NCBI GenBank assembly: GCA_035697245.1
Contig: DASSDH010000035.1
Span: 1 to 17,753, forward strand
Reading direction: 5' to 3'
Length of the DNA stretch: 17,753 bases
DNA from: JACVRX01 sp035697245
GTDB lineage: Bacteria; Actinomycetota; Actinomycetes; Jiangellales; Jiangellaceae
Position numbers and translations under genes: made by a program. Below, one piece after another: positions 7,560 to 14,708 of this stretch (position 1 is the first letter of the stretch; the number at the start of each line of letters is the position of its first letter). A model generated the notes under the pieces. That model made no database searches, was not told the DNA's origin, and worked only from the letters and a program-made list of their open reading frames with translations.

Positions 7560-7743
7560 CGCGTTCTCCATCGCTCTGGCGGTCCCGGAGCGCGGAGACC
7601 ACGGCGCTCACGATGGCCAGCCCGGCGGCCGCGCCCGCCGCAGTAAGTCCCGACCTCAGCGCCGTGCTCGAGCGCTTTGGCTTGAGACCGACGGCCTCTC
7701 CCAGACGATCGATAATTGTCTTCTTGCCGAAGAGTTTGTTCAT
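7549..7743 (-). CDS. Short membrane-anchor protein of unknown function
   Basis: A 64-residue protein beginning MNKLFGKKTIIDRLGEAVGL, with one likely membrane segment (SGLTAAGAAAGLAIVSAVVS, about residues 32-51) and a charged, Arg/Asp-rich tail. GGGAG precedes the ATG. It lies 27 bases downstream of the coiled-coil gene and overlaps the YtxH-like gene, so all three are probably one transcript. I recognise no named family. Confidence 0.65.
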   Translation of the reverse strand: MNKLFGKKTIIDRLGEAVGLKPKRSSTALRSGLTAAGAAAGLAIVSAVVSALRDRQSDGERDAR

Positions 7744-7770
7744 AGTGCTCCCATCGTCGTGTGGTGAAGA

Positions 7771-8661
7771 TCAGCCGCGTGAGCGACGGATCGTCCTCAC
7801 CATGTCCTGCTTGCGCATCGCTGACTTCAGATCCAAATCCATCTCCGCGCCCAGGGCCAGCAGCTCCTGTTTGTTCATCTCGTCAAGATCCAGCGGACGT
7901 GTATCAGCATCTGCGCCCAGCTTCCGGCCCTCGGAGGCCACGGCCTCGCGGCGTTCGTTGGCCTCGTCAACCTTGCGCTGGGCTGCGGCTGCCTGGGTGT
8001 CGGCTTGGTCAGACAGGCGTTCGGCTCGAGCGCGGGCCTCATCGGCGGCCCGTCGCGCAGCCTCTGCCGCCGCCTCGGCCAGCTCGCGAGCTTGCTTCAT
8101 CTGAACACGTGCCCGCTCGATCGCCTGCTCGGCCTTGGTGCGCGCCTTCATGGCCTCGTCGTTGGCTCGCTTCACTTGCTCAGCGACGTCGGCTTCGACC
8201 GCGGCGACGTGGTTGGCAGCGATCTGCTCCGCCCGGGCGCGCTTCGCGGCTACGTACTCGTCAGCCTCCCGCTGAGCCTCAGCGACCACGTCGACGACTT
8301 CGCGTTCGCCTTCATCCCGCGCTGCGTCGATCTGCTTGTCGCCGTCGGCTTCGACTTTTGCGGCGGCCTTTGCTCGCTCCCTCGCATCCTCGGCTTCCTC
8401 CCGAGCCTGCGCCTCGAGCTCGTGGGCGCGCTCCAGGGCCGCGTCGACCCGATGTAGTCGGCTGTCGGCGCCGTCAGCGAACGGGCTCACATCGGCAACG
8501 GCGGATGCGGCCTCGTGTCCCACCGACTGGAGCGTCCTTCCGGCAGATGTCGCCGGGTTCTTCAACGTGGTGTCGACCGCCCACACGATGTTCCGCGGGA
8601 GATCGGTGACGCCTCGTCGAGCGTGGCGCGCGAGCCAAGACACCAGATTGGATTTCGTCAT
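7771..8661 (-). CDS. Long coiled-coil protein with a C-terminal Rho-N/SAP-like motif
   Basis: A 296-residue protein starting at an ATG with a perfect GGAGG ribosome site. Residues ~1-60 are a non-coiled head (LVSWLARHARRGVTDLPRNI). Residues ~65-235 are a nearly unbroken Ala/Glu/Arg/Lys heptad-rich helix (for example EAEDARERAKAAAKVEADGD and ARRAADEARARAERLSDQAD), predicted by eye to be a long coiled coil. The last ~40 residues (LDLDEMNKQELLALGAEMDL followed by KSAMRKQDMVRTIR) resemble the small two-helix Rho N-terminal/SAP-like motif that binds nucleic acid. It heads the operon with the two small membrane-type proteins. A structural or stress role linking membrane and nucleic acid is only a guess from this architecture. 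Confidence 0.8.
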   Translation of the reverse strand: MTKSNLVSWLARHARRGVTDLPRNIVWAVDTTLKNPATSAGRTLQSVGHEAASAVADVSPFADGADSRLHRVDAALERAHELEAQAREEAEDARERAKAAAKVEADGDKQIDAARDEGEREVVDVVAEAQREADEYVAAKRARAEQIAANHVAAVEADVAEQVKRANDEAMKARTKAEQAIERARVQMKQARELAEAAAEAARRAADEARARAERLSDQADTQAAAAQRKVDEANERREAVASEGRKLGADADTRPLDLDEMNKQELLALGAEMDLDLKSAMRKQDMVRTIRRSRG

Positions 8662-8736
8662 TGATTCCTCCAAGTCGTCACGTGACCGACCGGTCCGGAG
8701 TCGATCTCCGGTGGACCAGGGGATGGGATCCGCACA

Positions 8737-8880
8737 GTGGTCGTCCCTCGGCTTACCCTGTCCGTTACTACCCGGATTCAGCGTGGACGAACATGCTGTT
8801 GCATGCCGGCTCTCAGTTCGATGCGCCGATCCCGCTGGTCATCACGGCACCAAGCAACCAGGGCCAGGTCAAGTTCGTCT
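8737..8880 (+). other. Possible coding remnant of unknown family
   Basis: In the gap between the coiled-coil gene and padR, one plus-strand frame reads like real protein: AYPVRYYPDSAWTNMLLHAG then SQFDAPIPLVITAPSNQGQV. It has no start with a ribosome site and runs into the 3' end of padR on the opposite strand. I do not recognise the family. It may be a relic or chance. Confidence 0.25.
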
Positions 8881-9557
8881 CAGGAGCGGGTCCGCATCTG
8901 GCTCTTAGGGGGTTTGGCGATGTGTTTGAGTGACTCGGCGGGGGTGGCGACTGGCAGTTGACGGATCTTCTCCAGGCCTCTGGTGTTCTTCTCCTCGGAG
9001 GGCAGGAGATCGTCCCAGGTCTCGATTTCTGCGAGGGTGCGTTCGGCCCATGCCTCGACGGTGTTCAGGAGGCTGATGAAGAAGTCGACGACAAGGGCTC
9101 TGATGTAGACCTGGTCTTGGGTGACGTTGATGCCGTCGATGAACTCCTGTTTGACCTTGCCGGAGAATTCAAGCATCTCGTGGGTATCGGCGTGGACTTG
9201 TTTGAGCGTGCCCATGATGTCGTCTTTGGTTCCCAGCGGGACGACGAACAGGCGCAGCATCGCTTCGAAGTCCATCGAGAACGGAGAGATCGGAGTTCCC
9301 AACCACTCCCGTAGCGCTTCCTTGCCGGCTTCGGTGATCGAGTACACCGTTCGGGATCTCTTTCCGGTGTACTCCTTGGTGCCCTCCAGCAGTCCCATCG
9401 AGGACAATCGCTTCACCTCGCCGTAGATGGCACTCTCGGCCCGCGGCCAGACGTATCGGAAGTAGCGAACGCGTTGCTGAGCCAACTCGTAGGAGGACCA
9501 GGGTCGCACGGCTAGCTGTGCCAGCACCGCGTACGAGGTGGTCGTCAGCCGATCCAT
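8880..9557 (-). CDS. PadR-family transcriptional regulator
   Basis: A 225-residue protein. The N-terminal winged helix-turn-helix covers ~1-85: TTTSYAVLAQLAVRPWSSYE, then YVWPRAESAIYGEVKRLSSM, GLLEGTKEYTGKRSRTVYSI and TEAGKEALREWL, the standard PadR pattern. The C-terminal part (~90-190) is the helical Vir-like dimerisation region of subfamily 2, followed by a charged tail. The ATG at 9557 has AGAGG upstream; longer starts would cross the operator region. It diverges from the flavoprotein gene with 92 bases between them and probably represses that gene and itself. The inducer is unknown; PadR proteins often sense aromatic or toxic compounds. Confidence 0.92.
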   Translation of the reverse strand: MDRLTTTSYAVLAQLAVRPWSSYELAQQRVRYFRYVWPRAESAIYGEVKRLSSMGLLEGTKEYTGKRSRTVYSITEAGKEALREWLGTPISPFSMDFEAMLRLFVVPLGTKDDIMGTLKQVHADTHEMLEFSGKVKQEFIDGINVTQDQVYIRALVVDFFISLLNTVEAWAERTLAEIETWDDLLPSEEKNTRGLEKIRQLPVATPAESLKHIAKPPKSQMRTRS

Positions 9558-9566
9558 CCCTACCTC

Positions 9567-9613
9567 TTGACATACTCCAGATTGGAGCATAAATTCACTC
9601 CGATCTGGAGTAT
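9567..9613 (+). promoter_or_regulatory. Monooxygenase promoter overlapped by two PadR operator-like palindromes
   Basis: TTGACA (9567-9572) and TAAATT (9590-9595) with 17-bp spacing form a good promoter toward the flavoprotein gene. CTCCAGATTGGAG (9575-9587) lies in the spacer and CTCCGATCTGGAG (9598-9610) just after the -10; they start 23 bp apart, about two helical turns. The outer arms ATACTCCAGAT and ATCTGGAGTAT make a perfect 11-bp inverted repeat (9572-9582 with 9603-9613). Occupation would block the promoter. Assignment to PadR is inferred from position. Confidence 0.75.
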
Positions 9614-9649
9614 AGACGATCTGAGCGCCGGCTCCAAGGAGGCGACGAC

Positions 9650-10900
9650 ATGACCGATCGACCTGCAAGCTCGCACGTGGAGACCCTCGTCATCGGAGGT
9701 GGACAGTCCGGGCTCGCGGTGGGATACCACCTGTCCCGGCGCGGCCTGTCCTACGCGATCATCGATGCCAACGACCGGATCGGTGACGCCTGGCGCAACC
9801 GGTGGGACTCGCTGCGGCTGTTCACTCCCAACCGGCTCAACGGGCTGCCCGGCATGCCGTTTCCCGGGTACCACTGGGGGTTCCCGAGCAAGGACGAGAT
9901 GGCCGACTATCTGGAGTCCTATACCCAGCGGTTCGACATTCCCGTCGAGACCGGTGTGCGGGTGCACGGACTGTCTCGAGAGGGCGACTGCTTCGTGGCA
10001 GCTACCGGTAACCGACGGTTCGAGGCAGACAACGTAGTAGTTGCGATGTCGAGCTGGCAACGACCCCGGATACCGGAGTTCGCCAGCCAGCTCGATCCGA
10101 GCATTGTCCAGCTTCATGTCGCCGACTACCGCAACCCCGGTCAGCTCCAAGCCGGAGGTGTCCTTGTGGTCGGAGCCGGCAACTCGGGGGCAGAGGTCGC
10201 CATGGAGCTGGCGAGAACCCACGACGTCTGGCTGTCCGGACCCGACACCGGTCACCTCCCATTCCGCCCGGAGAGCGTGGCTGCGCGAATCCTCATGCCG
10301 TTCATCGCGCGGATCATCTTCCATCGAGTTCTGACCACCGGTACACCTATCGGAAGAAGGGCCCGGCCCACAATGGTGTCCACCGGTGAGCTCATGATCA
10401 GGGTCAAGCCGAAGGACCTCGCAGCGGCGGGCGTGGAGCGTGTTCCCCGCGTCACCGGGGTGCAGCACGGACGGCCCCAACTCGAAGACGACCGTCGTCT
10501 CGATGTGGCCAACGTCGTCTGGTGCACCGGTTTTCTTCCAGGGTTCTCCTGGATCGACCTACCGGTGATCGAGAAAGGTATGGCGGGGCCGGATCATCGG
10601 CGTGGTGTCGTAGAGGAGATACCCGGCCTCTACTTCGTTGGCCTCAAATTCCTCTACTCGGTCTCATCGGAGCAGATACACGGCGTGGAACGAGACGCCG
10701 CTCACATCGCCGACGCGATCGCGGCTCGGCATCGGCACAGCAACCCGGATCGACCGGTAGCCGACCAGAAGCACCAACCCGACTCTGCCCAACCGTCGCG
10801 CGTGGCCAGGGCCCAGGTCGCCTCGGCGAGAGATCCGGATGCTTCGCCCGATGCAATAGGCCCCCGGCGCGTGTCGTCAACGAGATCGAACGCTTCTTGA
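9650..10900 (+). CDS. FAD/NADPH-dependent flavoprotein monooxygenase (CzcO/FMO-like)
   Basis: A 416-residue two-dinucleotide-binding oxidoreductase. The FAD site GGGQSG is at 16-21, after the first strand ETLVI. WRNRWDSLRLFTPNRLNGLP (49-68) is typical of the CzcO group, originally labelled potassium-transport flavoproteins. The NADPH site GAGNSG is at 175-180, and VVWCTGF (289-295) is the late FMO-type motif. The last ~50 residues are a polar, low-complexity tail. AAGGAGG precedes the ATG. The enzyme would use NADPH and O2 to oxygenate a small substrate such as a ketone, amine or sulfide; which one is not visible. It is divergent from padR and probably repressed by it. The downstream PQ-loop gene may be co-transcribed (43-base gap). 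Confidence 0.93.
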   Translation: MTDRPASSHVETLVIGGGQSGLAVGYHLSRRGLSYAIIDANDRIGDAWRNRWDSLRLFTPNRLNGLPGMPFPGYHWGFPSKDEMADYLESYTQRFDIPVETGVRVHGLSREGDCFVAATGNRRFEADNVVVAMSSWQRPRIPEFASQLDPSIVQLHVADYRNPGQLQAGGVLVVGAGNSGAEVAMELARTHDVWLSGPDTGHLPFRPESVAARILMPFIARIIFHRVLTTGTPIGRRARPTMVSTGELMIRVKPKDLAAAGVERVPRVTGVQHGRPQLEDDRRLDVANVVWCTGFLPGFSWIDLPVIEKGMAGPDHRRGVVEEIPGLYFVGLKFLYSVSSEQIHGVERDAAHIADAIAARHRHSNPDRPVADQKHQPDSAQPSRVARAQVASARDPDASPDAIGPRRVSSTRSNAS

Positions 10901-10943
10901 CAACCCGAGAAGCCCTGACCGCCGCGACGACAGGGAGGCCGCC

Positions 10944-11297
10944 ATGGAAGTCGGCCTCCCGCTGCTGGCCGGAACCATCTCGACGGTGATCTTCGCCGGC
11001 AGCATGCTGCCGATGGTGGTCAAAGCGGCTCGCACCAAGGACCTGAGCTCGTACAGCCTGGGCAACATCGTGCTCAGCAACCTGGGCAACCTCATCCACT
11101 CGGTCTACGTCTTTCATCTGCCGGCCGGGCCCGTCTGGGTGCTGCACACGTTCTACCTGGTCACGACGGCGCTGATGCTCGTCTGGTACCTGCGCTACCA
11201 GCTTCCACGCCGGCCTGCCTTCACGAAATTGCCCAGATCCGGCGAGGACGCGGAGTTGGTTCGTTCTCCGGAGGCGCCAATAACGGCCGCTTCCTAG
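10944..11297 (+). CDS. SemiSWEET/PQ-loop-like small membrane protein
   Basis: A 117-residue membrane protein with three likely transmembrane helices (~5-24, ~38-58, ~64-85) and a polar C-terminal tail (~90-117). TISTVIFAGSMLPMVVKAAR and TKDLSSYSL match the layout of a PQ-loop repeat, with LPM at the usual PQ position. Three helices equal half of a SWEET transporter, and SemiSWEETs act as dimers to move sugars or similar small solutes. GGGAGG precedes the ATG. It sits 43 bases after the monooxygenase gene, perhaps transporting its substrate or product; that link is inferred. Confidence 0.8.
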   Translation: MEVGLPLLAGTISTVIFAGSMLPMVVKAARTKDLSSYSLGNIVLSNLGNLIHSVYVFHLPAGPVWVLHTFYLVTTALMLVWYLRYQLPRRPAFTKLPRSGEDAELVRSPEAPITAAS

Positions 11298-11446
11298 CGT
11301 CGACAGCGAGACCCCACGCCCGGCACATCACGTCGCTGCGGGTGGTGACCTTGTCCGGGCGTCGCCACCGGCAACGCCCGTAAGACCGGCGAATCGGGCC
11401 CGGCGGCCATGGAAGGTACCCGTACGGGACGCGTCAACGGCGCGTC

Positions 11447-11476
11447 TTGACGCCGCCGAATACGTTTGCATACACT
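11447..11476 (+). promoter_or_regulatory. Promoter of the sugar ABC operon with LacI operator-like motif
   Basis: TTGACG (11447-11452) and TACACT (11471-11476) are spaced by 18 bp. Between them, ATACGTTTGCATA (11460-11472) matches ATACGTTCGCATA upstream of the lacI gene (15848-15860) at 12 of 13 positions. The ACGT core with flanking GCA is the usual LacI/PurR-family half-site style. TTGCAT (11466-11471) also pairs with ATGCAA (11480-11485) as an inverted repeat. The rest of the 263-base gap before the gene shows nothing else I can name. Confidence 0.65.
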
Positions 11477-11560
11477 CGAATGCAATTTACGTGACGGGGG
11501 GCTGTATCTGGAGAGCGACGCAGGTGATTGACGGTGCGTCGCGAGCAAGGAGGGATCGTC

Positions 11561-12649
11561 ATGACGAGATCGCGACCGACCGGACGCTGGGGTCGCTGGC
11601 AACTCGTGGCGGTGGTGGGGGTCCTGTCGCTGGCGCTGGCCGCCTGCACCAGCGACGACGAGGGCGGCGACGGCGGGCAGGCTACCGGCGGGCAGACCAC
11701 CGGCGGCCAGGCGCAGGGCGGCGGGAGCAGCGCCGGGCAGTTCTGCGAGGGGATGGACATCGTCTTCTTCCCTGGCGGAGCCGAGGGCGGCGGGTTCGAG
11801 ACCGTTGTCTATAACGGCGCGCGGGCGGCCGAGGCGGCTTTCGGGCCGAACGTGACGTACACGTGGTCGGACTGGGATCCCCAGAAGATGATCACGCAGT
11901 TCCAGGAGGCGGCGGCCACCAGCCCCGACGGCATCGCGATCATGGGACACCCCGGGGACGACGCCTTCGACCCGCTAATCGATGACGCCAGGAGCCAGGG
12001 CATTCTCGTGACCGTCATGAACACCGAACTCCCGAACGCCGAGGCGAAGTACGCGACCGAGGGCACCGGCTACGTCGGGGCCGTACTGCACGACGCCGGG
12101 TTTGACCTCGCACAGGAGGCGATCGAGCGTGGCGGACTGCAGTCCGGCGACCGGGCGTTCGTGTGGGGCCTGGTGTCCCAGCCGGGCCGCGGCGAGCGGA
12201 CGCAGGGGATCCTCGACGCGCTCGAGGAGGCGGGGCTGACGGTCGACTACCAGGAGATCGACGATGCCACGAACGCGGACCCGGCGGCCGGTGTCTCGAC
12301 CTTCACCGGATACGTGTCGGCCAACCCCGACGTGAAGGCCATCTTCATCGACCACGGGAACCTCACGTCGACGATCCCCACCTACATGGAGGCCGCCAAC
12401 CTCGGCCCCGACGACCTGTACGCGGCTGGGTTCGACCTGTCCCCCTCGACCGTGCAGGGTGTGCAGGACGGGTTCGTCGACCTCGTGATCGACCAGCAGC
12501 AGTACCTGCAGGGGTTCCTCGCGATCCAGCAGCTCTGCCTCACGAACAAGTACGGGTTCAGCGGGCTGTTCGTCAACACGGGTGGTGGCTTCGTCGACCC
12601 GGAGAACATCGAGCAGATCGCGCCGCTCGTGGAGCAACAGATCCGCTGA
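11561..12649 (+). CDS. Sugar ABC transporter substrate-binding lipoprotein
   Basis: A 362-residue periplasmic-binding-type protein of the ribose/simple-sugar class (Peripla_BP_4). It has a twin-Arg-free lipoprotein signal with lipobox LALAAC (Cys29), then an Asp/Glu and Gly/Gln-rich spacer (GGQATGGQTTGGQAQGGG) that lifts the protein from the membrane. The mature fold starts FCEGMDIVFFPGG. Family-typical pieces are AATSPDGIAIMGHPGDDAFD (choice of the sugar-binding lobe), GYVGAVLHDAGFDLAQ and AAGFDLSPSTVQGVQDGFVD followed by IDQQQYLQGF. AAGGAGG precedes the ATG at 11561; an upstream in-frame GTG at 11528 is less likely. It is the first gene of the ABC operon. The sugar is not directly shown; see the kinase remnant next to lacI for a pentose hint. 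Confidence 0.94.
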   Translation: MTRSRPTGRWGRWQLVAVVGVLSLALAACTSDDEGGDGGQATGGQTTGGQAQGGGSSAGQFCEGMDIVFFPGGAEGGGFETVVYNGARAAEAAFGPNVTYTWSDWDPQKMITQFQEAAATSPDGIAIMGHPGDDAFDPLIDDARSQGILVTVMNTELPNAEAKYATEGTGYVGAVLHDAGFDLAQEAIERGGLQSGDRAFVWGLVSQPGRGERTQGILDALEEAGLTVDYQEIDDATNADPAAGVSTFTGYVSANPDVKAIFIDHGNLTSTIPTYMEAANLGPDDLYAAGFDLSPSTVQGVQDGFVDLVIDQQQYLQGFLAIQQLCLTNKYGFSGLFVNTGGGFVDPENIEQIAPLVEQQIR

Positions 12650-12681
12650 TGCCGGGCGGCGACGCGGGCACGCGCGACTCG

Positions 12682-12712
12682 GGGGCTGGCGAGCAGAGCG
12701 CTCGCCAGCCCC
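12682..12712 (+). promoter_or_regulatory. Strong intra-operon hairpin after the binding-protein gene
   Basis: A perfect 13-bp stem, GGGGCTGGCGAGC with GCTCGCCAGCCCC, and a 5-nt AGAGC loop, lying 32 bases after the binding-protein stop and ending 15 bases before the alternative GTG start of the ATPase gene. No U-run follows, so it is more likely a processing or mRNA-stabilising hairpin, or partial attenuator, that yields more binding protein than ATPase and permease, as known in several sugar ABC operons. Confidence 0.75.
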
Positions 12713-12757
12713 GGCTCGCCTCGGCCCGTGCCCACGCTGACGCCCGGTGAGCCGGAG

Positions 12758-13594
12758 ATGACGGTCCGCGAAGATGGTCGGGTCGCCGTCGAGCTCCGTC
12801 ACATCCACAAGTCGTTCGGCGGGGTCCGCGTGCTCACCGACGTGAGCTTCAGGCTGTCCGCGGGCGAGGTCCTTGGACTCCTCGGCGACAACGGGGCCGG
12901 CAAGTCTACCCTGATCAAGATCATCACCGGGGTGCACCAGCCGGACAGCGGGCAGATCCTGTTCGGCGGGCAGGAGGTACACGCGCTCACGGTGGACCAG
13001 GCCCGCGCGTTGGGCGTGGAGACCGTCTTCCAGGAGCGCGCGCTTGCGGAGCAGCTGTCGCTGTGGCGCAACATCTTCATGGGACGACCGATTAGCCGGG
13101 CATTCGGGTTCCTCGACGTCCGCAGGATGCGGCGGATCACGGTGGAGCTGATGGGCGAGTCGATGGGATTCACCTCCGCCGCCCTGACCCCGGACACCCA
13201 CGTCACCGGCCTGTCGGGGGGCGAGCGCCAGGGCCTCGCGATCGTCCGCGCCCTCCATTTCGAGGCCGACATCATCATCCTCGACGAGCCGACGATGGGA
13301 CTCTCGTTGAAGGAGACCGACAAGCTCCTGCATTTCGTGAAGGGGATCCGCACGGCGGGCAAGTCGGCGATCTTCATCGACCACAACATTTTCCACGTGT
13401 ACTCGGTGGCCGACCGCATCGTCGTGCTGGACCGTGGCCGGGTCGCCGGGGACTTCCCGACCTCCCGATACACGCTCGAGGAGGTCACCGAGATCATGCG
13501 CGAGGTGGCCGCGACCGGGAAGTTCGTCGAGCCCGAGCGCCACCGAGCCACCGACGCCGCGAGCCGGCCTGATCAGGCCGCGGGGCCGCGATGA
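12758..13594 (+). CDS. Sugar ABC transporter ATP-binding protein (single domain)
   Basis: A 278-residue cytoplasmic ATPase that powers uptake. It shows Walker A GDNGAGKST (43-51), Q-loop VFQERALAEQLSLWRNIFMG, signature LSGGERQ, Walker B IIILDEPT and the switch His in FIDHN. It has one nucleotide-binding domain, unlike the fused double-domain RbsA/AraG form, so it probably works as a homodimer, as in FrcA-like systems. I chose the ATG at 12758 because GGTGAG lies close upstream; an in-frame GTG at 12728 right after the hairpin is possible. It overlaps the permease gene by 4 bases (ATGA), a sign of translational coupling. Confidence 0.94.
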   Translation: MTVREDGRVAVELRHIHKSFGGVRVLTDVSFRLSAGEVLGLLGDNGAGKSTLIKIITGVHQPDSGQILFGGQEVHALTVDQARALGVETVFQERALAEQLSLWRNIFMGRPISRAFGFLDVRRMRRITVELMGESMGFTSAALTPDTHVTGLSGGERQGLAIVRALHFEADIIILDEPTMGLSLKETDKLLHFVKGIRTAGKSAIFIDHNIFHVYSVADRIVVLDRGRVAGDFPTSRYTLEEVTEIMREVAATGKFVEPERHRATDAASRPDQAAGPR

Positions 13595-14604
13595 CTTCGA
13601 CCGCGGAGAACGTCCAGACGCAGTCGGCGCTCGCCCGGCGCTGGACCGTTCGCTCCTTCGCAACGACGTGGGCGTCGCAGATCGGCATCACGGTCGCGTT
13701 CGTGGTGCTCTGGCTCGCGTTCATCCTCCTCGCGCCGGACACGTTCCTGGACAACCGCATCTACGCCTCGTTCGCACAGACGACGCCGTACTTCGCGCTC
13801 CCCGCCCTCCTGCTCACGATGGTCATCGTGAGCGGCGACATCGACCTGTCGTTCCCGTCGATCATGGGGCTCGGCATGGTCGGGTTCATCGCCATCGAGC
13901 GGACCACCGGCAACGTCGGACTCGCCGTCCTCGCTGCGCTTGCGGTCGGCGCGCTGGCAGGGCTGCTGAACGGGGTCTTCGTCACCTTCATCGGCATTCC
14001 GGCGCTGGTCGTCACGATCGGCACGCTGTTCCTGTACCGCGGGCTGACGCTCGCCCTCGTCAACGGCCGGAGCTTCGCCCTCGTGGAAGCGAGGGACTCG
14101 GAGATGTCCCGGGTCCTCATTGGACGGCTCTTCGGCATCCCGATGCAGTTCGTGTGGCTGGTCCTGGTGGCGATCGGGACGTGGGTGCTGCTCTACCGGC
14201 ATCGCCTCGGGCAGAACGCCCATGTGATCGGGGACAACCGTCCGGCGGCCCAGCTCATGGGCATCCCGATCCGCAGGACGCGCATCATCTTGTTCGTGCT
14301 CGTGGGCGTGGCCTCAGCGTTCGCCGGCGTCATGAACAGTCTCCAGGTCTCGAACTTCTACCCGGGGGTCGGGGCCGGCTACCTGCTGCCGGCCCTGGCG
14401 GCCGTCTTCGTCGGTGGCACGTCGGTGTTCGGAGGACGCGGGACGATCTGGGGGACGTTCATCGGGGCGTTTATGATCGGCGCGATCCAGGCGGGGATCG
14501 TGGCTATGGGGATCCAGGCGTTCTGGACGGAAGTGATCTACGGCGGCATCATCCTGGCCGCGGTCTCGATCCACGCCGTGCTGCAACGCCGGTTCGAGCG
14601 CTAA
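13591..14604 (+). CDS. Sugar ABC transporter permease (RbsC-like)
   Basis: A 337-residue integral membrane protein of the branched-chain/ribose permease class (BPD_transp_2) with roughly eight to ten membrane helices. Family marks are MVIVSGDIDLSFPSIMGLG, the IPALVVTIGTLFLYRGL segment, NRPAAQLMGIPIRRTRI (the coupling region facing the ATPase) and LAAVFVGGTSVFGGRGTIWG. The start overlaps the ATPase stop as ATGA. It ends at the TAA at 14602-14604, directly against the kinase remnant on the opposite strand. Only one permease is present, so a homodimeric channel is expected. Confidence 0.94.
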   Translation: MTSTAENVQTQSALARRWTVRSFATTWASQIGITVAFVVLWLAFILLAPDTFLDNRIYASFAQTTPYFALPALLLTMVIVSGDIDLSFPSIMGLGMVGFIAIERTTGNVGLAVLAALAVGALAGLLNGVFVTFIGIPALVVTIGTLFLYRGLTLALVNGRSFALVEARDSEMSRVLIGRLFGIPMQFVWLVLVAIGTWVLLYRHRLGQNAHVIGDNRPAAQLMGIPIRRTRIILFVLVGVASAFAGVMNSLQVSNFYPGVGAGYLLPALAAVFVGGTSVFGGRGTIWGTFIGAFMIGAIQAGIVAMGIQAFWTEVIYGGIILAAVSIHAVLQRRFER

Positions 14605-14686
14605 TCCCGGTGATCACGGAGCACATCTACGAACCGCCCGTCCCGACTCCGTGCCGAAGTCGACTCCCACACGCGTACTTCGCCAT
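14605..14686 (-). pseudogene. 5' remnant of an FGGY/ribulokinase (AraB-like) gene
   Basis: The ATG at 14686 has GAGGG 7 bases upstream and lies 22 bases after the lacI stop, as the next gene of a lacI operon would. It begins MAKYA; one base later the frame reads GVDFGTESGRAV, the phosphate-1 motif of FGGY carbohydrate kinases and nearly the canonical N-terminus of ribulokinase (AraB). Another small shift gives FVDVLRD, again as expected. The similarity then stops at the end of the permease gene. About 500 residues of kinase are missing and the remaining piece has at least two indels. It is dead, but records what the locus once encoded. Confidence 0.7.
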
Positions 14687-14708
14687 GTCGAGCCCTCGCG
14701 TCGGTCGG

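Noticed and set aside
9560..10480. 306-codon minus-strand frame opposite the monooxygenase gene
   Set aside because: Antisense shadow; it would also cross the padR promoter region.
11975..13663. Long minus-strand open frame (562 codons) across the binding-protein and ATPase genes
   Set aside because: It covers two clearly coding plus-strand genes and the hairpin between them; its composition is that of an antisense shadow.
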